DNA of 32,114 nucleotides from Bacilli bacterium (GTDB taxonomy: Bacteria > Bacillota_I > Bacilli_A > RFN20 > CAG-826). The position numbers were made by a program, and so were the translations under genes. Under the pieces are notes generated by a model. The model was not told the origin of the DNA and searched no databases. It saw nothing but the letters and a program-made list of their open reading frames with translations. Each line of letters starts with the position of its first letter. Positions within the stretch are counted from its first letter, which is position 1. The stretch covers positions 1 through 32,114 of the forward strand of contig JAFTDF010000031.1 in the NCBI GenBank assembly GCA_017454295.1, in the 5' to 3' direction. Shown here in pieces: positions 5,491 through 13,968 of this stretch.

Positions 5491-7877
5491 CCGCGCACCT
5501 CCGCCCCGAATTTGGCTTTGACAGCGTTCAGGACTTTCTCCGTCGCGGCGAGGATCTCTTCTTCCTTGAGGGTGTGGTCTTCGCTAAGCAACGTGATGGA
5601 GATGGCCATGGATTTCTTACCTTCGGGGAGATGCTCGCCCACATAGACGTCAAAGACATGGACGGCTTTGATCAGCGGATGGGCCCGCCCCACTTCACGG
5701 GAGAGTTCACCAAAGGTGACTTCGCTTGGAAGGATGAAGGCAAAGTCGCGTTTGACCGAGGGGAACCGCGGCGGAATCGAGGCTTTCTTGGGAGAGGAAC
5801 GCAGATCGAAGAGCGCCTTCAAATCCAATTCGAAGGCCACCCCGTTTTTGATGCCGAGTTCCTTGCAAAGGAGGGGATGAAGGGCCCCAAGGACCCCGAC
5901 GAGTTGGTTGCCGATGCGGATTTCGGCGGCCTGATAAGGATGGAATTCCTCCCCACCTAGCGACCAAGGCAGCAACTTATAACGATTCGGCGAGATTTCC
6001 AGCCGTTCCATAATTCCTTCCACGAGACCTTTGCCATCGTAGAAGTTATAAGGACGGGCAAGATAAGCGCCTTGCCCTTCGCGATTGCCGGCTAAGACCA
6101 ACGCAAGGCGTTGTCCTTGGCTACCATTAGGCAATTCGACCGCGGAAGCTTCGAAGAAGGCCAAATCCTTTTCTTGGTGATTGGCGTTATAGGCGACCAC
6201 GTCGAGCAAAGAGGGCAATAGATTCGTCCGCACGAAACTACGTTCCACGGTGATGGGGTTGAGCAGTTGCGGACCGGCTTGTTTTTCCAAATAGGCGAAT
6301 TGTTTGGTCCACTTTTCGGGAACAAGGGTATAGGTCAGGGCTTCGGAAACGCCTTTGCCTTTGAGGTAATCGCGAATCAAACGTAGTTTGGCTTGCTCGG
6401 GTTTGAGCCCTTGGGGTTCCACCCGCCCGTCCATTAGCACGGAAGGCACATGTTCGTAGCCAAGGATGCGGATCACTTCTTCGGTGAGGTCGGCTTTGCC
6501 ATCGACGTCGATTCGGAAGGCGGGGACTTCGACATGGAGGAGGTCCCCGTTTTCGCGCACCTTGAAGAAGGCACGTGTTAAAGCGTCGACCACTTCCTTT
6601 TGGGTGAAGGAGGTCCCCAAACGGCCATTGATGTAGGAGAGGGAAACGTCGATTGTCTTGATTTGATGGGCGAACGTGTCATAGGCGACGGTGGTTTCGA
6701 TTTCTTCCACCTCGGCGAGTTCCTTCAATAAATAAGACACGAGTTCGAAGACATGGGCGGATTGATCGGGATTGATACCCTTGCAGAAACGAAGTGAAGA
6801 ATCGCTGCTTAAGCCCAGTCGATTCGAGGTATGACGGATCGGGGCGCCTTTGAAATAGGCGGCTTCCACGACGATGTTTTTGCTGTTTTCATCGACGCGG
6901 CAGGCGTCACTGGTCATGATGCCGGCCAAACAAGCGGGCTTTTCGCCATCGACGATCAATAGATCCCCTTCTTGCAGTTCATAGGCGCTACCATCCATCG
7001 CCAAGAAGGAACCTTGATAAGAAGAGGTTGCCTTCAGGCAATTCCCCGAGAGCTTATCGAGGTCATACATATTTAAGGGTTGCCCCGTTAATAGCATCAC
7101 GAGGTTCCCGATATCGACGATATTGTTGATGGAACGGATGCCGCAGGAAGAAAGCAAACGGCTCACCCATTGGGGCGAGGGTTTGGTTTTCACCCCACGG
7201 TAGACCTTGCCGCAGAACAAGGGGCAATCGGGCGTATCCGAAGACACCTTGAAGGTGCTCGGCCGTTCTTTGTAAGAAGGATAGGTCTCCGGCGTATAGG
7301 CACGGTCAAAGATGCAGGCGACTTCCTTGGCCACGTTTTCCAAAGCATAGAGATCGGGGCGGTTGGGCAAGACGGAAACGTCTAACACCACTTCATCGAG
7401 CCCCAAATAGCCCAAGACATTTGCTTCGCCCACGGGCGCATCTTCGGGAAGTTCCTCGATTCCGGAAGCCTGGTATTCGCTTAAATATTTCCGGTCCACG
7501 CCAAGTTCGAGCAGCGAGCAGCACATGCCATCGCTGGAAACGCCCCGGATGATCGAGGGTTTGATTTCGATTTGGGGGAGTTTGGCCCCCGGGGTGGCGA
7601 CGATGACTTTGAGTCCTTCGCGGGCGTTCGACGCACCGCAAACGATTTGATGGACGCCAAGCTTCGCCCCTTCATCGACGCGGAGGACGTGGAGGTGATC
7701 CGAATCGGGATGGGGGACGCAGGAAAGGATATGACCAATGACCAGTCCCGTGCCCGAAGCCAAACGCGAAATGCCTTCGACTTCGGCCCCGGAGAAGGTG
7801 AGTTTATCGGCGACCATCTCGGGGGTTAGACCCGTCAGGTCGACATGTTTTGCCAAATAAGAATACGGTACTTTCAT
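5487..7877 (-). CDS. pheT: Phenylalanyl-tRNA synthetase beta subunit
   Basis: A 796-residue subunit of the alpha2-beta2 synthetase that charges tRNA-Phe. It begins MKVPYSYLAKHVDL. An EMAP/OB-type tRNA-binding domain lies at about 40-155 (VIGHILSCVPHPDSDHLHVL), then B3/B4 (editing) at about 200-370, B5 at about 400-480 and a catalytic-like core at about 500-690. The C-terminal anticodon-binding FDX-ACB domain (about 705-796) starts near PPRFPSVKRDFAFILP. The length is normal. It starts 12 bases after pheS, and both lie under one T-box. Confidence 0.97.
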   Translation of the reverse strand: MKVPYSYLAKHVDLTGLTPEMVADKLTFSGAEVEGISRLASGTGLVIGHILSCVPHPDSDHLHVLRVDEGAKLGVHQIVCGASNAREGLKVIVATPGAKLPQIEIKPSIIRGVSSDGMCCSLLELGVDRKYLSEYQASGIEELPEDAPVGEANVLGYLGLDEVVLDVSVLPNRPDLYALENVAKEVACIFDRAYTPETYPSYKERPSTFKVSSDTPDCPLFCGKVYRGVKTKPSPQWVSRLLSSCGIRSINNIVDIGNLVMLLTGQPLNMYDLDKLSGNCLKATSSYQGSFLAMDGSAYELQEGDLLIVDGEKPACLAGIMTSDACRVDENSKNIVVEAAYFKGAPIRHTSNRLGLSSDSSLRFCKGINPDQSAHVFELVSYLLKELAEVEEIETTVAYDTFAHQIKTIDVSLSYINGRLGTSFTQKEVVDALTRAFFKVRENGDLLHVEVPAFRIDVDGKADLTEEVIRILGYEHVPSVLMDGRVEPQGLKPEQAKLRLIRDYLKGKGVSEALTYTLVPEKWTKQFAYLEKQAGPQLLNPITVERSFVRTNLLPSLLDVVAYNANHQEKDLAFFEASAVELPNGSQGQRLALVLAGNREGQGAYLARPYNFYDGKGLVEGIMERLEISPNRYKLLPWSLGGEEFHPYQAAEIRIGNQLVGVLGALHPLLCKELGIKNGVAFELDLKALFDLRSSPKKASIPPRFPSVKRDFAFILPSEVTFGELSREVGRAHPLIKAVHVFDVYVGEHLPEGKKSMAISITLLSEDHTLKEEEILAATEKVLNAVKAKFGAEVRG

Positions 7878-7889
7878 GGGAAGCTCTCC

Positions 7890-8918
7890 TTAGAAATCCT
7901 TGAGGAAGCGGACATCGTTTTGATAGAACCGCCGGATATCGTCGATGCCATAACGGAGCATCGCGACGCGTTCGATGCCGATGCCAAAGGCGAAGCCGCT
8001 ATAGACTTCGGGGTCATAGCCGCACATCTCCAAGACGTGGGGATTGACCATCCCGGCGCCGAGGATTTCGATCCAACCGGTGCCTTTGCAGGTCGAGCAG
8101 CCGCTGCCCCCGCATTTGAAGCAGGAGACATCGACTTCCACCGAGGGCTCGGTGAAGGGGAAATAAGAGGAACGCATCCGGATTTCCCGCTTCTCGCCGA
8201 ACATCTTCTTCGCGAAGAGTTCCAAGGTGGCCTTCAAATTGGCGATGGAAATGTTCTTGTCCACCACCAGCCCTTCGATTTGCCCGAATTGATGGGAATG
8301 GGTGGCGTCGTCGTCGTCATGGCGATACACCTTGCCCGGGGAAATCATGCGGATGGGGCCTTTGCCACCTTCGATCATGCGATGGGCTTGCTCACCCGAG
8401 GTTTGGGTGCGAAGCAGCCGTCCATCGGGGAAATAGAAGGTATCTTGCATGTCACGGCTAGGATGGTCCTGAGGAACATTGAGCAATTCGAAATTGAAAC
8501 GGTCGGTTTCGATCTCCCGCCCTTCGCAGACCTCAAAGCCCATAGAAAGGAAGATATCGGTGACTTCGTCGATAATCGCGTGGAAGGGGTTGGTCCGTCC
8601 TTGGGTGTAACTCACGCCAGGGAGGGTGATGTCGATGGCTTCGTGTTTGAGTTTTTCGGCCAGTGCGGCTTCTTCAAGGGCCCGTTTCTTCTCTTCGAAG
8701 GCTTTGGAAACTTCGTTTCGGGCTTCGTTGACCGCCGCGCCGAATTCGGCCTTTTCCTCGTTGGGGATTTCCCGCATCTTGCTCATCAAGGCGTTGATTT
8801 CGCCCTTTTTGGCTAGATAGGAAGAAAAGAATCCATCGAGGGAAAACGCATCCGCGACCCCATTGAGGGCCGCGAGGGCTTTGTCTTTTAAGGCTTTCGC
8901 CATTTCCGCCATCGTCAT
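7890..8918 (-). CDS. pheS: Phenylalanyl-tRNA synthetase alpha subunit
   Basis: A 342-residue class II synthetase subunit that forms Phe-AMP. An N-terminal coiled coil (about 1-90) binds tRNA. Class II motifs are visible: PGKVYRHDDDDATHSHQF in the middle, then the Cys-rich CFKCGGSGCSTCKGTG followed by WIEILGAGMVNPHVL, and motif 3 FAFGIGIERVAMLRYG near the end. The ATG at 8918 is chosen because AGAGGAGG lies 8 bases upstream. The open frame extends further 5', but that region is the T-box terminator. A second ATG at 8912 is possible. Confidence 0.96.
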   Translation of the reverse strand: MTMAEMAKALKDKALAALNGVADAFSLDGFFSSYLAKKGEINALMSKMREIPNEEKAEFGAAVNEARNEVSKAFEEKKRALEEAALAEKLKHEAIDITLPGVSYTQGRTNPFHAIIDEVTDIFLSMGFEVCEGREIETDRFNFELLNVPQDHPSRDMQDTFYFPDGRLLRTQTSGEQAHRMIEGGKGPIRMISPGKVYRHDDDDATHSHQFGQIEGLVVDKNISIANLKATLELFAKKMFGEKREIRMRSSYFPFTEPSVEVDVSCFKCGGSGCSTCKGTGWIEILGAGMVNPHVLEMCGYDPEVYSGFAFGIGIERVAMLRYGIDDIRRFYQNDVRFLKDF

Positions 8919-8940
8919 AATGATGACCTCCTCTAAGAAA

Positions 8941-9151
8941 GAAAAAAGGCAGCCGGGAGCGAATGTTCCATCCGCGGTGCCATCCTGGTTCAGACCAATG
9001 GGTCTGCGCTTACTTCTCCTATTAACGCTAGGCACGGCCAGGTCACCCTGACATTCTCCCGGGCGAATTCGCCGCTTCGCCTTAGGATGGTCTCACTATC
9101 CATCCCTCCCTCAGAAGGCGGGGGCACGGTTACTACTCCCGTTCATCGAAC
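8941..9151 (-). promoter_or_regulatory. T-box riboswitch, phenylalanine-specific (pheST leader)
   Basis: On the minus strand the T-box core AGGATGGCACCGCGG lies at 8972-8986, matching the consensus AGGGTGGNACCGCGG. Upstream, Stem I has the AGTA motif on its 5' side (near 9132-9135) and GAA followed by TTC (9065-9067) on its 3' side. TTC is a phenylalanine codon and the probable specifier. Downstream, the GGCACCGCGG region can alternatively pair with CCCGGCTGCC before CCTTTTTTC, the terminator near 8942-8982. Uncharged tRNA-Phe would stabilise the antiterminator and switch on pheST. Confidence 0.93.
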
Positions 9152-9157
9152 GCACAT

Positions 9158-9165
9158 ATTGTAGC
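9158..9165 (-). promoter_or_regulatory. pheST promoter (extended -10)
   Basis: On the minus strand TGC precedes TACAAT (9158-9163). Initiation about 7 bases on would begin the transcript at the base of T-box Stem I. No convincing -35 is seen. Confidence 0.6.
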
Positions 9166-9196
9166 AAAGGCGAGGGAAAAAGATAGAGCCATTTCT

Positions 9197-9226
9197 AAAA
9201 GAAAACCGCGGGGTTTAGGCCGCGGT
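9197..9226 (-). terminator. Terminator overlapping the lipoprotein stop
   Basis: On the minus strand CCGCGG (9220-9225) pairs with CCGCGG (9206-9211), followed by TTTTCTTTT. The first stem arm is within the last codons of the lipoprotein gene. Confidence 0.8.
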
Positions 9227-10252
9227 CGTCTTCTCTTTAAGATCGGTGAGGTCGATTTCCTTATAATCGGTGAAATCGAGGTAATGGATGCTCACCGCTT
9301 CGTCATAGGCAAAGGTCAGCGTGGAACCTAACTTCATCGGCCCGACGGGGAAGAGTTTCGCGTCGGGATGATCGGCTTTGATTTTATCGAGGTCAAAGCC
9401 ATCGAGATTCATGGCAAAGGAGATGGTTTCCACCCCGGTTGGGACGAAAACGGCGGAGAAGGAGAAGGATAAGGTCTGGCAATAGGAGAGGTATTGGTCG
9501 ATGTCGATACTCGTATCGGTGGAGGGGACTAACGCCTCATATAAGGCTTTTACACTGGCCTTATCCGAAGTGGAGACGGAAATGGTCTTCTTCCCGTTAT
9601 CCTCGGAGAAAGCAAAGCTTTCCGAAGAAGCCGTATACATATCACCAAAGGCTTTGACTTGGTCGGCCACCGAATCGGAGACATATTGGGTCAGGGGCAA
9701 ATTGTCATTGATTTCCGTTTTGATGTCGTCGCGGACTTTCAAAGCGTCTTTCGTGGCCAAAGTGGGCGCGTTTTCATAACGCTGAGCCAGCAAAGTGTTG
9801 ATGGCGGCGCGTAATAACGCGGAGTTGGTCATATCTACGTAGATGCCACCGTTTTTGAGATAGGCATTGATTCCGATTTTCAAGGAGGTGGAAGAGAAAC
9901 CGCTCCAACCGCTTTCCTCAAGCATCGTCCCGGTGACGGAGACGGTATTGAGGTCATTGGTGGGACGGGACATGGTGATGGCGATGCCGGCGTTATCGAA
10001 GCTACTGGCGTCAATGGTGTCGCTAGCGAAGACAAAGGCCATTGGCTTGGAAGTGACCCTCAGGGTTTTCCCGTCTTGATTGACGAAGCCAAGATCGAAG
10101 GTCGTGTTATTCGAGCTGATGGAAATGGCTTTTCGGGTTTTGACATTCTCCCCCGCTTTTCCATAGTCACTAAAATAGTCAGAGGCGCTAGGCCCACCAC
10201 AAGAGGCGAGTAGCAATGGGGAAAGGCAAATCAGGGCGCGAAGTTGGTTCAT
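9215..10252 (-). CDS. Lipoprotein of unknown function
   Basis: A 345-residue exported lipoprotein. The signal peptide MNQLRALICLSPLLLASC ends in the lipobox LASC, with C18 as the expected lipidated residue. The rest looks like a soluble alpha/beta protein with many Ser, Thr and Asp residues, and no domain I recognise. Overall architecture (a run of beta segments such as AISISSNNTTFDLGF and TLRVTSKPMAFVF, then a helical middle and a beta-rich end) resembles many lineage-specific lipoproteins of Bacilli. The ATG overlaps the stop of the upstream methyltransferase by 4 bases (ATGA), so it belongs to that operon. Confidence 0.8.
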   Translation of the reverse strand: MNQLRALICLSPLLLASCGGPSASDYFSDYGKAGENVKTRKAISISSNNTTFDLGFVNQDGKTLRVTSKPMAFVFASDTIDASSFDNAGIAITMSRPTNDLNTVSVTGTMLEESGWSGFSSTSLKIGINAYLKNGGIYVDMTNSALLRAAINTLLAQRYENAPTLATKDALKVRDDIKTEINDNLPLTQYVSDSVADQVKAFGDMYTASSESFAFSEDNGKKTISVSTSDKASVKALYEALVPSTDTSIDIDQYLSYCQTLSFSFSAVFVPTGVETISFAMNLDGFDLDKIKADHPDAKLFPVGPMKLGSTLTFAYDEAVSIHYLDFTDYKEIDLTDLKEKTTAA

Positions 10253-10977
10253 TTGGCATCCCTCCTGGAAAAAGTATACATCAAGATGGCCCCGGCAATG
10301 GCCACATTCAAAGAATCGATGCCCGTCATTTCGATTTTGACTTTCGCGGAAGCCTGATCGAGCAGATACGAGGAAAGCCCCCTTCCTTCGTTACCTAAGG
10401 CAAGAATGTGGCGGGGAGGAAGGGCGAATTCCCCTAAAGGCGTCGCGCCTTCCAAGGCCGTTGCCACAAGCGAGTAACCTTGTTGCTTTGCAAAGGCGGG
10501 GATTTCCTCTTCCTTCATTAAATGAAGATTGATGTGGAAAATCGCCCCTTGGCTGGCGGCGATGGCTTTGTCTTTTAAGCAAGAGGCGCAACCCGGCGTC
10601 AAGATCACGTCATGATAGCCAAAGGAGAGGGCACTGCGGAGCAAGGTGCCGAGGTTTCCTGGGTCTTGGACGCGGTCGAGCAAAAGGACGCGGTTCCCCC
10701 ACTGCTTCGAAGGAGGGAGCTTAGCAAGGCCCACCACGCCTTCGGGTGTTTTTGAGGACGTGATTTTGTCTAAAACGCTAGCTTCGATCGGGGTGAAAGG
10801 CACTTGCCCGTGCGGGGGCTCGACGGTGCCAAGCACCTCAATCAAACAACCCGCTTCCAAAGCCATTTCCACTAAGTGGAAGCCTTCGATGAGGAAGCCC
10901 TCGGGGGAAGGATGGCTAAGCAATTCCGCCAAGGCTTTGATTTTGGAGTTTTGGCGCGAGGTGATGCGTTCATTCAT
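10249..10977 (-). CDS. TrmH/SpoU family rRNA 2'-O-methyltransferase
   Basis: A 242-residue SPOUT-class methyltransferase (COG0566). It has an N-terminal substrate-binding region (EGFLIEGFHLVEMALEAG). The three knot motifs are LLLDRVQDPGNLGTLLRSA (motif 1, about 95-113), ILALGNEGRGLS (motif 2, about 190-201) and IDSLNVAIAGAILMY (motif 3, about 219-233). It probably methylates a ribose in 23S rRNA; the exact site cannot be told. In Bacillus a paralogue (ysgA) lies just upstream of pheST, and the same neighbourhood is kept here with one lipoprotein in between. Overlaps the upstream peptidase gene by 8 bases. Confidence 0.9.
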   Translation of the reverse strand: MNERITSRQNSKIKALAELLSHPSPEGFLIEGFHLVEMALEAGCLIEVLGTVEPPHGQVPFTPIEASVLDKITSSKTPEGVVGLAKLPPSKQWGNRVLLLDRVQDPGNLGTLLRSALSFGYHDVILTPGCASCLKDKAIAASQGAIFHINLHLMKEEEIPAFAKQQGYSLVATALEGATPLGEFALPPRHILALGNEGRGLSSYLLDQASAKVKIEMTGIDSLNVAIAGAILMYTFSRRDAK

Positions 10978-11578
10978 AACGGTGCTTCCTTAATTTGGCG
11001 TGGAGGGTTTTGTAATCGGGGCAATAACGATAGACCACCTCATAGAACTTCTTGGAATGGTCGCGATGGAATTCGTGGGCGAGCTCATGGACGATGACCG
11101 AATCAATCGTCGCCGGGGCGTAATGGAACAAACTCGCGGCAAAGGCCAAACGGTGGGTTTGTCGCGAATTCGAGCCATAACGGGACGTCATTTGCTTGAC
11201 GGAAAACCGATAAGGTTTGGCGATGCCCATCAAAGCCTCGAAATAGGGAACCCGTTCTTGTAAGTAGGCTTTGCCGATCTTTTTGAGATAGGCGATTTTC
11301 TCGGCTTCGTTTTCGAATTCGATGGTTTCTTTTTTCCCGAGCACATAGATGCCTTCTTGGTCTTGGGGTTCCTCAAGTGAGGTCACCCGTTCCAAAAGAT
11401 GGCCCAAGTGCTTCGAAACGAAGTCATCGATGGTTTTGTCGCTGGTCAAATAAGGGGCGGAAACCCTTAGGGTTTTCTTTTTCGGATCGACCCGCAGCGT
11501 CAAAGAACGCATCCGTTTTCGGGTGATGGTCCCCTCATAGAGGACCCCTTGATAAAGATAGTTCCGTCGGCTGACCAT
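10970..11578 (-). CDS. YgjP-like metallopeptidase (DUF45, M48-related)
   Basis: A 202-residue protein of the YgjP/WLM-like zinc peptidase family. The zinc motif HELAHEFHRDHSKKFY is near residues 162-177: HELAH supplies two histidines and the catalytic glutamate, and the downstream HRDH supplies a third ligand. The conserved segment before it, MTSRYGSNSRQTHRLAFAAS, matches the family's 'M.SRWGSCS' element, with Y for W and N for C. Substrate is unknown. First gene of the peptidase-methyltransferase-lipoprotein operon. There is no Shine-Dalgarno; a perfect -10 ends 6 bases before the ATG. Confidence 0.88.
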   Translation of the reverse strand: MVSRRNYLYQGVLYEGTITRKRMRSLTLRVDPKKKTLRVSAPYLTSDKTIDDFVSKHLGHLLERVTSLEEPQDQEGIYVLGKKETIEFENEAEKIAYLKKIGKAYLQERVPYFEALMGIAKPYRFSVKQMTSRYGSNSRQTHRLAFAASLFHYAPATIDSVIVHELAHEFHRDHSKKFYEVVYRYCPDYKTLHAKLRKHRYE

Positions 11579-11584
11579 AGCGAG

Positions 11585-11630
11585 ATTATAATCGCCTTAA
11601 AGGCGAATTGCCATTCATGCGTGCTATAAT
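11585..11630. promoter_or_regulatory. Divergent leaderless promoters with palindrome
   Basis: A minus-strand TATAAT (11585-11590) precedes the peptidase ATG by 6 bases. A plus-strand TGC-TATAAT (11625-11630) precedes the zinc-ribbon gene ATG by 6 bases. Between them a perfect 7-1-7 palindrome (half-site TCGCCTT, 11592-11606) fills the spacer of the minus promoter. Neither gene has a separate ribosome-binding site, suggesting leaderless mRNAs. Confidence 0.65.
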
Positions 11631-11636
11631 AAGGCG

Positions 11637-12128
11637 ATGATTTGTCCCAAATGCCATCAATCCTTCCAAGGTTCTCCCGAACGTTGTCCCCATTGCGGGG
11701 CCTATTTCGTCGATGGCTTCACCAAGCGGCTCCATGAAATGACGCCGCTAAAAAAGGCGGTGCAAATCGTTTCGCTTGCGTGGATGGGGATCTCCACGAT
11801 TGCTTTGCTGGTGCTTGCTTTCTTCTTAATCGGGTTGACCCCCGAATCCGGCGCCCGTTTCTATGGCCTATTAGGCGGGATCATCGGACTCCTTCTCCAT
11901 TTGATCTTCGCCACGATCATTTTCTTTAAAAACAAAATCGACGATATCCTCTCCCCCGTTAACACGACCATATGGGGTGTTTTGAACCTGCTCATCGGCT
12001 CTATTCCTTTAGGAATCTTCTTCCTTTGCCGCTGCGCTGATTCCAGAAAGCGGCTGGAAGGGGACAAAGATAAAAATCTTTCCCTTGTGGAAACGGCCTC
12101 GAACGAGGAAAATACAGCCCATGGATAA
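11637..12128 (+). CDS. Zinc-ribbon membrane protein
   Basis: A 163-residue protein. Residues 3-20 form a zinc ribbon (CPKCHQSF ... CPHCGAYF). Three hydrophobic segments follow, at about 43-66, 77-99 and 110-130, then a charged cytoplasmic tail. This 'zinc ribbon plus membrane helices' layout is common in Firmicutes proteins of unknown function. It overlaps the next gene by 8 bases, so the two are probably co-translated. Confidence 0.8.
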   Translation: MICPKCHQSFQGSPERCPHCGAYFVDGFTKRLHEMTPLKKAVQIVSLAWMGISTIALLVLAFFLIGLTPESGARFYGLLGGIIGLLLHLIFATIIFFKNKIDDILSPVNTTIWGVLNLLIGSIPLGIFFLCRCADSRKRLEGDKDKNLSLVETASNEENTAHG

Positions 12129-12741
12129 GATTCTGGTTTCCGCCTGTTTGCTGGGGCAACGTTGCCGTTACGATGGCAAAGATAACGAAGAAAGCTATTT
12201 CGAAGTGCTCAACCGCTACTTCGATTTGGTGCCGTTTTGCCCCGAAGTCGCCGGTGGTTTGCCCACGCCTCGCCCCCGCAGCGAGATCAAAGGCTCCCAA
12301 GTCATCACCGAAAACGGCAAGACCGTGACCCGCGAATTCGAAGCCGGCGCCGCCAAAGCTTTGGAGATCTGCCGGTTCCTCAATATCGATAAGGCCATCC
12401 TTAAGGAAAACAGCCCTTCTTGCGGCGTCCATCAAATCCACGATGGCAAATTCCACAACAAGCTGATTCATGGCCAAGGTCGCACCGCGGCGTTACTGCA
12501 AAGCCACGACATCCGGGTCATGAACGAAGAAGAAGGCAAAGCCTTCCTCGATGCCTATCTCGCCCATTTGGAAAGCAAACCGGCATACCAAAAGAAAGAA
12601 GAAACCCCCGTCCCTAGCCAAAACCAAAAGCTCCGCGATTGGCGCCGGCATAAAGATCAAATTCGGGCTTCGAAAGACCACCACGTCAAAGACAAAGGCT
12701 TCCGGAAAGGACCCCGAAAGCCGTTTAAGAAGGATCGTTAA
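12121..12741 (+). CDS. tudS: DUF523 / TudS-like [4Fe-4S] desulfidase
   Basis: A 206-residue protein; residues 1-145 are the DUF523 domain. The conserved cysteines are present: SACLLGQRCRYDG (near residue 8), CPEVAGGLPTPR (near residue 40) and SPSCG (near residue 100). Characterised members (TudS) use three cysteines to hold a [4Fe-4S] cluster and remove sulfur from 2-thiouracil-like compounds; the natural substrate here is unknown. The start at 12121 (MDKILVSACLLG) fits the family; an upstream in-frame ATG lies deep inside the previous gene. A basic 60-residue C-terminal tail (many K, R and P) is an extra feature that could bind RNA. Confidence 0.88.
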   Translation: MDKILVSACLLGQRCRYDGKDNEESYFEVLNRYFDLVPFCPEVAGGLPTPRPRSEIKGSQVITENGKTVTREFEAGAAKALEICRFLNIDKAILKENSPSCGVHQIHDGKFHNKLIHGQGRTAALLQSHDIRVMNEEEGKAFLDAYLAHLESKPAYQKKEETPVPSQNQKLRDWRRHKDQIRASKDHHVKDKGFRKGPRKPFKKDR

Positions 12742-13966
12742 GCAAGGCGAGCAAGGTTGAACGAACCTGCTCGCTTTTCATTTCCACGATGGCAAACGAC
12801 TGCTTCCCAGCCCCGTTGAGTGACGCTCCCAAGAGATAGTATTCTTTCTCATCGATGATCAGGAAGCGGTCATGGATGTCCTTGATTCGGTGAATGGCAA
12901 CTTGCGCATGTTCGTGGTTGAAAGCATCCACTTCCGCTTCCTTAATGCGCGATAAGCGATCGGTATAGACGTCGATGGCCACACTTTTGTCCACGTTTTC
13001 ACATAGCGATAAAGCCAAGAGGTCGAAAAACGAATCGACGATGGCGATATGATGCTTCGCTTTCGCTAGCAATGAAGCGATGGCGACGCGCGGTTCATAG
13101 AGTTTGCCCGCGAGAAAAATCCGTTCGTAGGTCTCTCCCTCGAGTTGCTCCATTAAGGAATCGATACGGGCGTCTTGGACATCGTCGTGATGACGGATCT
13201 CGTTGATATCGGATGACATCCGCAAAAGGAGTTCCGTGTGATCGAGTAAGTATCCATGGTCCAAGGCAAAACCATTTTGCAAATAACGGCTTAATACGCC
13301 AGTTGCCCAGATGCGAAACTCAATCCCACGCTGCGAATTGACGCGATACCCAACCGCCAAAATGGCATCGAGATTGTAATGGGAAACGGACCGGTGTACC
13401 GTCCGCCCTGACTCTTGTTGAACTATTAAATATTTTTTACAAGTTGCCCCTTCATCAAGCTCGCCGGAATCATAGATATTGCGTAGATGGGTGACGATAT
13501 TGGGGACGCTCGAGTCAAAGAGTTCTGCCATCTGCGCTTGGGTTAGCCAAACGGTTTTCTCTTTTGCGGAAAGACGAACCTGAAGATCAACATTATCCTG
13601 ATGGTATCGAATGATTTTGGATATTTGAGGTCGTTCATTTTGTAACACCCATTTCCTGAAATCTTCTAAATCATCGGCTTTGCTTTTTAAGCTTGTTTCA
13701 AGGATGAAGTCCACTTTGAAATGGTCAACTTGATAGGTTTTCCCATCGTCTCCAGTGTGTGCAAATTTTGCACAAACTGAACCTGACTTAGGGTCAGTTA
13801 GGGTGATTTCTTTGCGAATTTTCCGTAGAAGCGTGGAGCGGTCTTTTTCATATAGAAGGGAGAGTGAAGCAATGCTCATCCATAGCGAGCCGTCGTCTTC
13901 GTTTCGCTCAACCTCCACCGCTTCGCCATTCTTCATGGTGAAGAAAATGGTCTTGTGATTCATCAT
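12725..13966 (-). CDS. RhuM family protein fused to a phospholipase D-like domain
   Basis: A 413-residue protein. Residues 1-125 hold a divergent winged-helix-like region (LWMSIASLSLLYEKDRSTLL). Residues about 127-245 are a RhuM core (KTVWLTQAQMAELFDSS, then VHRSVSHYNLDAILAVGYRV and a RYLQNGFALD end). Residues about 290-413 look phospholipase D-like, with one H-x-R-x4-D motif (H365, R367, D372), a variant of HxKx4D. RhuM proteins are found on islands and near restriction or toxin systems, and their function is unsettled. The first half is richer in A+T than its neighbours, which hints at transfer. The end overlaps tudS by 17 bases. Start is ATG 13966, or the next codon. Confidence 0.85.
   Translation of the reverse strand: MMNHKTIFFTMKNGEAVEVERNEDDGSLWMSIASLSLLYEKDRSTLLRKIRKEITLTDPKSGSVCAKFAHTGDDGKTYQVDHFKVDFILETSLKSKADDLEDFRKWVLQNERPQISKIIRYHQDNVDLQVRLSAKEKTVWLTQAQMAELFDSSVPNIVTHLRNIYDSGELDEGATCKKYLIVQQESGRTVHRSVSHYNLDAILAVGYRVNSQRGIEFRIWATGVLSRYLQNGFALDHGYLLDHTELLLRMSSDINEIRHHDDVQDARIDSLMEQLEGETYERIFLAGKLYEPRVAIASLLAKAKHHIAIVDSFFDLLALSLCENVDKSVAIDVYTDRLSRIKEAEVDAFNHEHAQVAIHRIKDIHDRFLIIDEKEYYLLGASLNGAGKQSFAIVEMKSEQVRSTLLALLNDPS
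12747..12780 (+). terminator. Terminator of the tudS operon, inside the convergent RhuM gene
   Basis: GCGAGCAAGGTT and AACCTGCTCGC form a long stem with one bulge (12747-12774), followed by TTTTCATTT. It lies within the last codons of the RhuM-like gene on the other strand, so both coding and termination constraints act on the same bases. Confidence 0.75.
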
Positions 13967-13968
13967 CT

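Noticed and set aside
7845..8816. Long plus-strand open frame (323 codons) opposite pheS.
   Set aside because: Shadow of a GC-rich gene; the minus frame is clearly pheS.
8919..9035. N-terminal extension of pheS to an upstream in-frame start.
   Set aside because: This stretch is the T-box core and terminator; a strong Shine-Dalgarno fixes the start at 8918.
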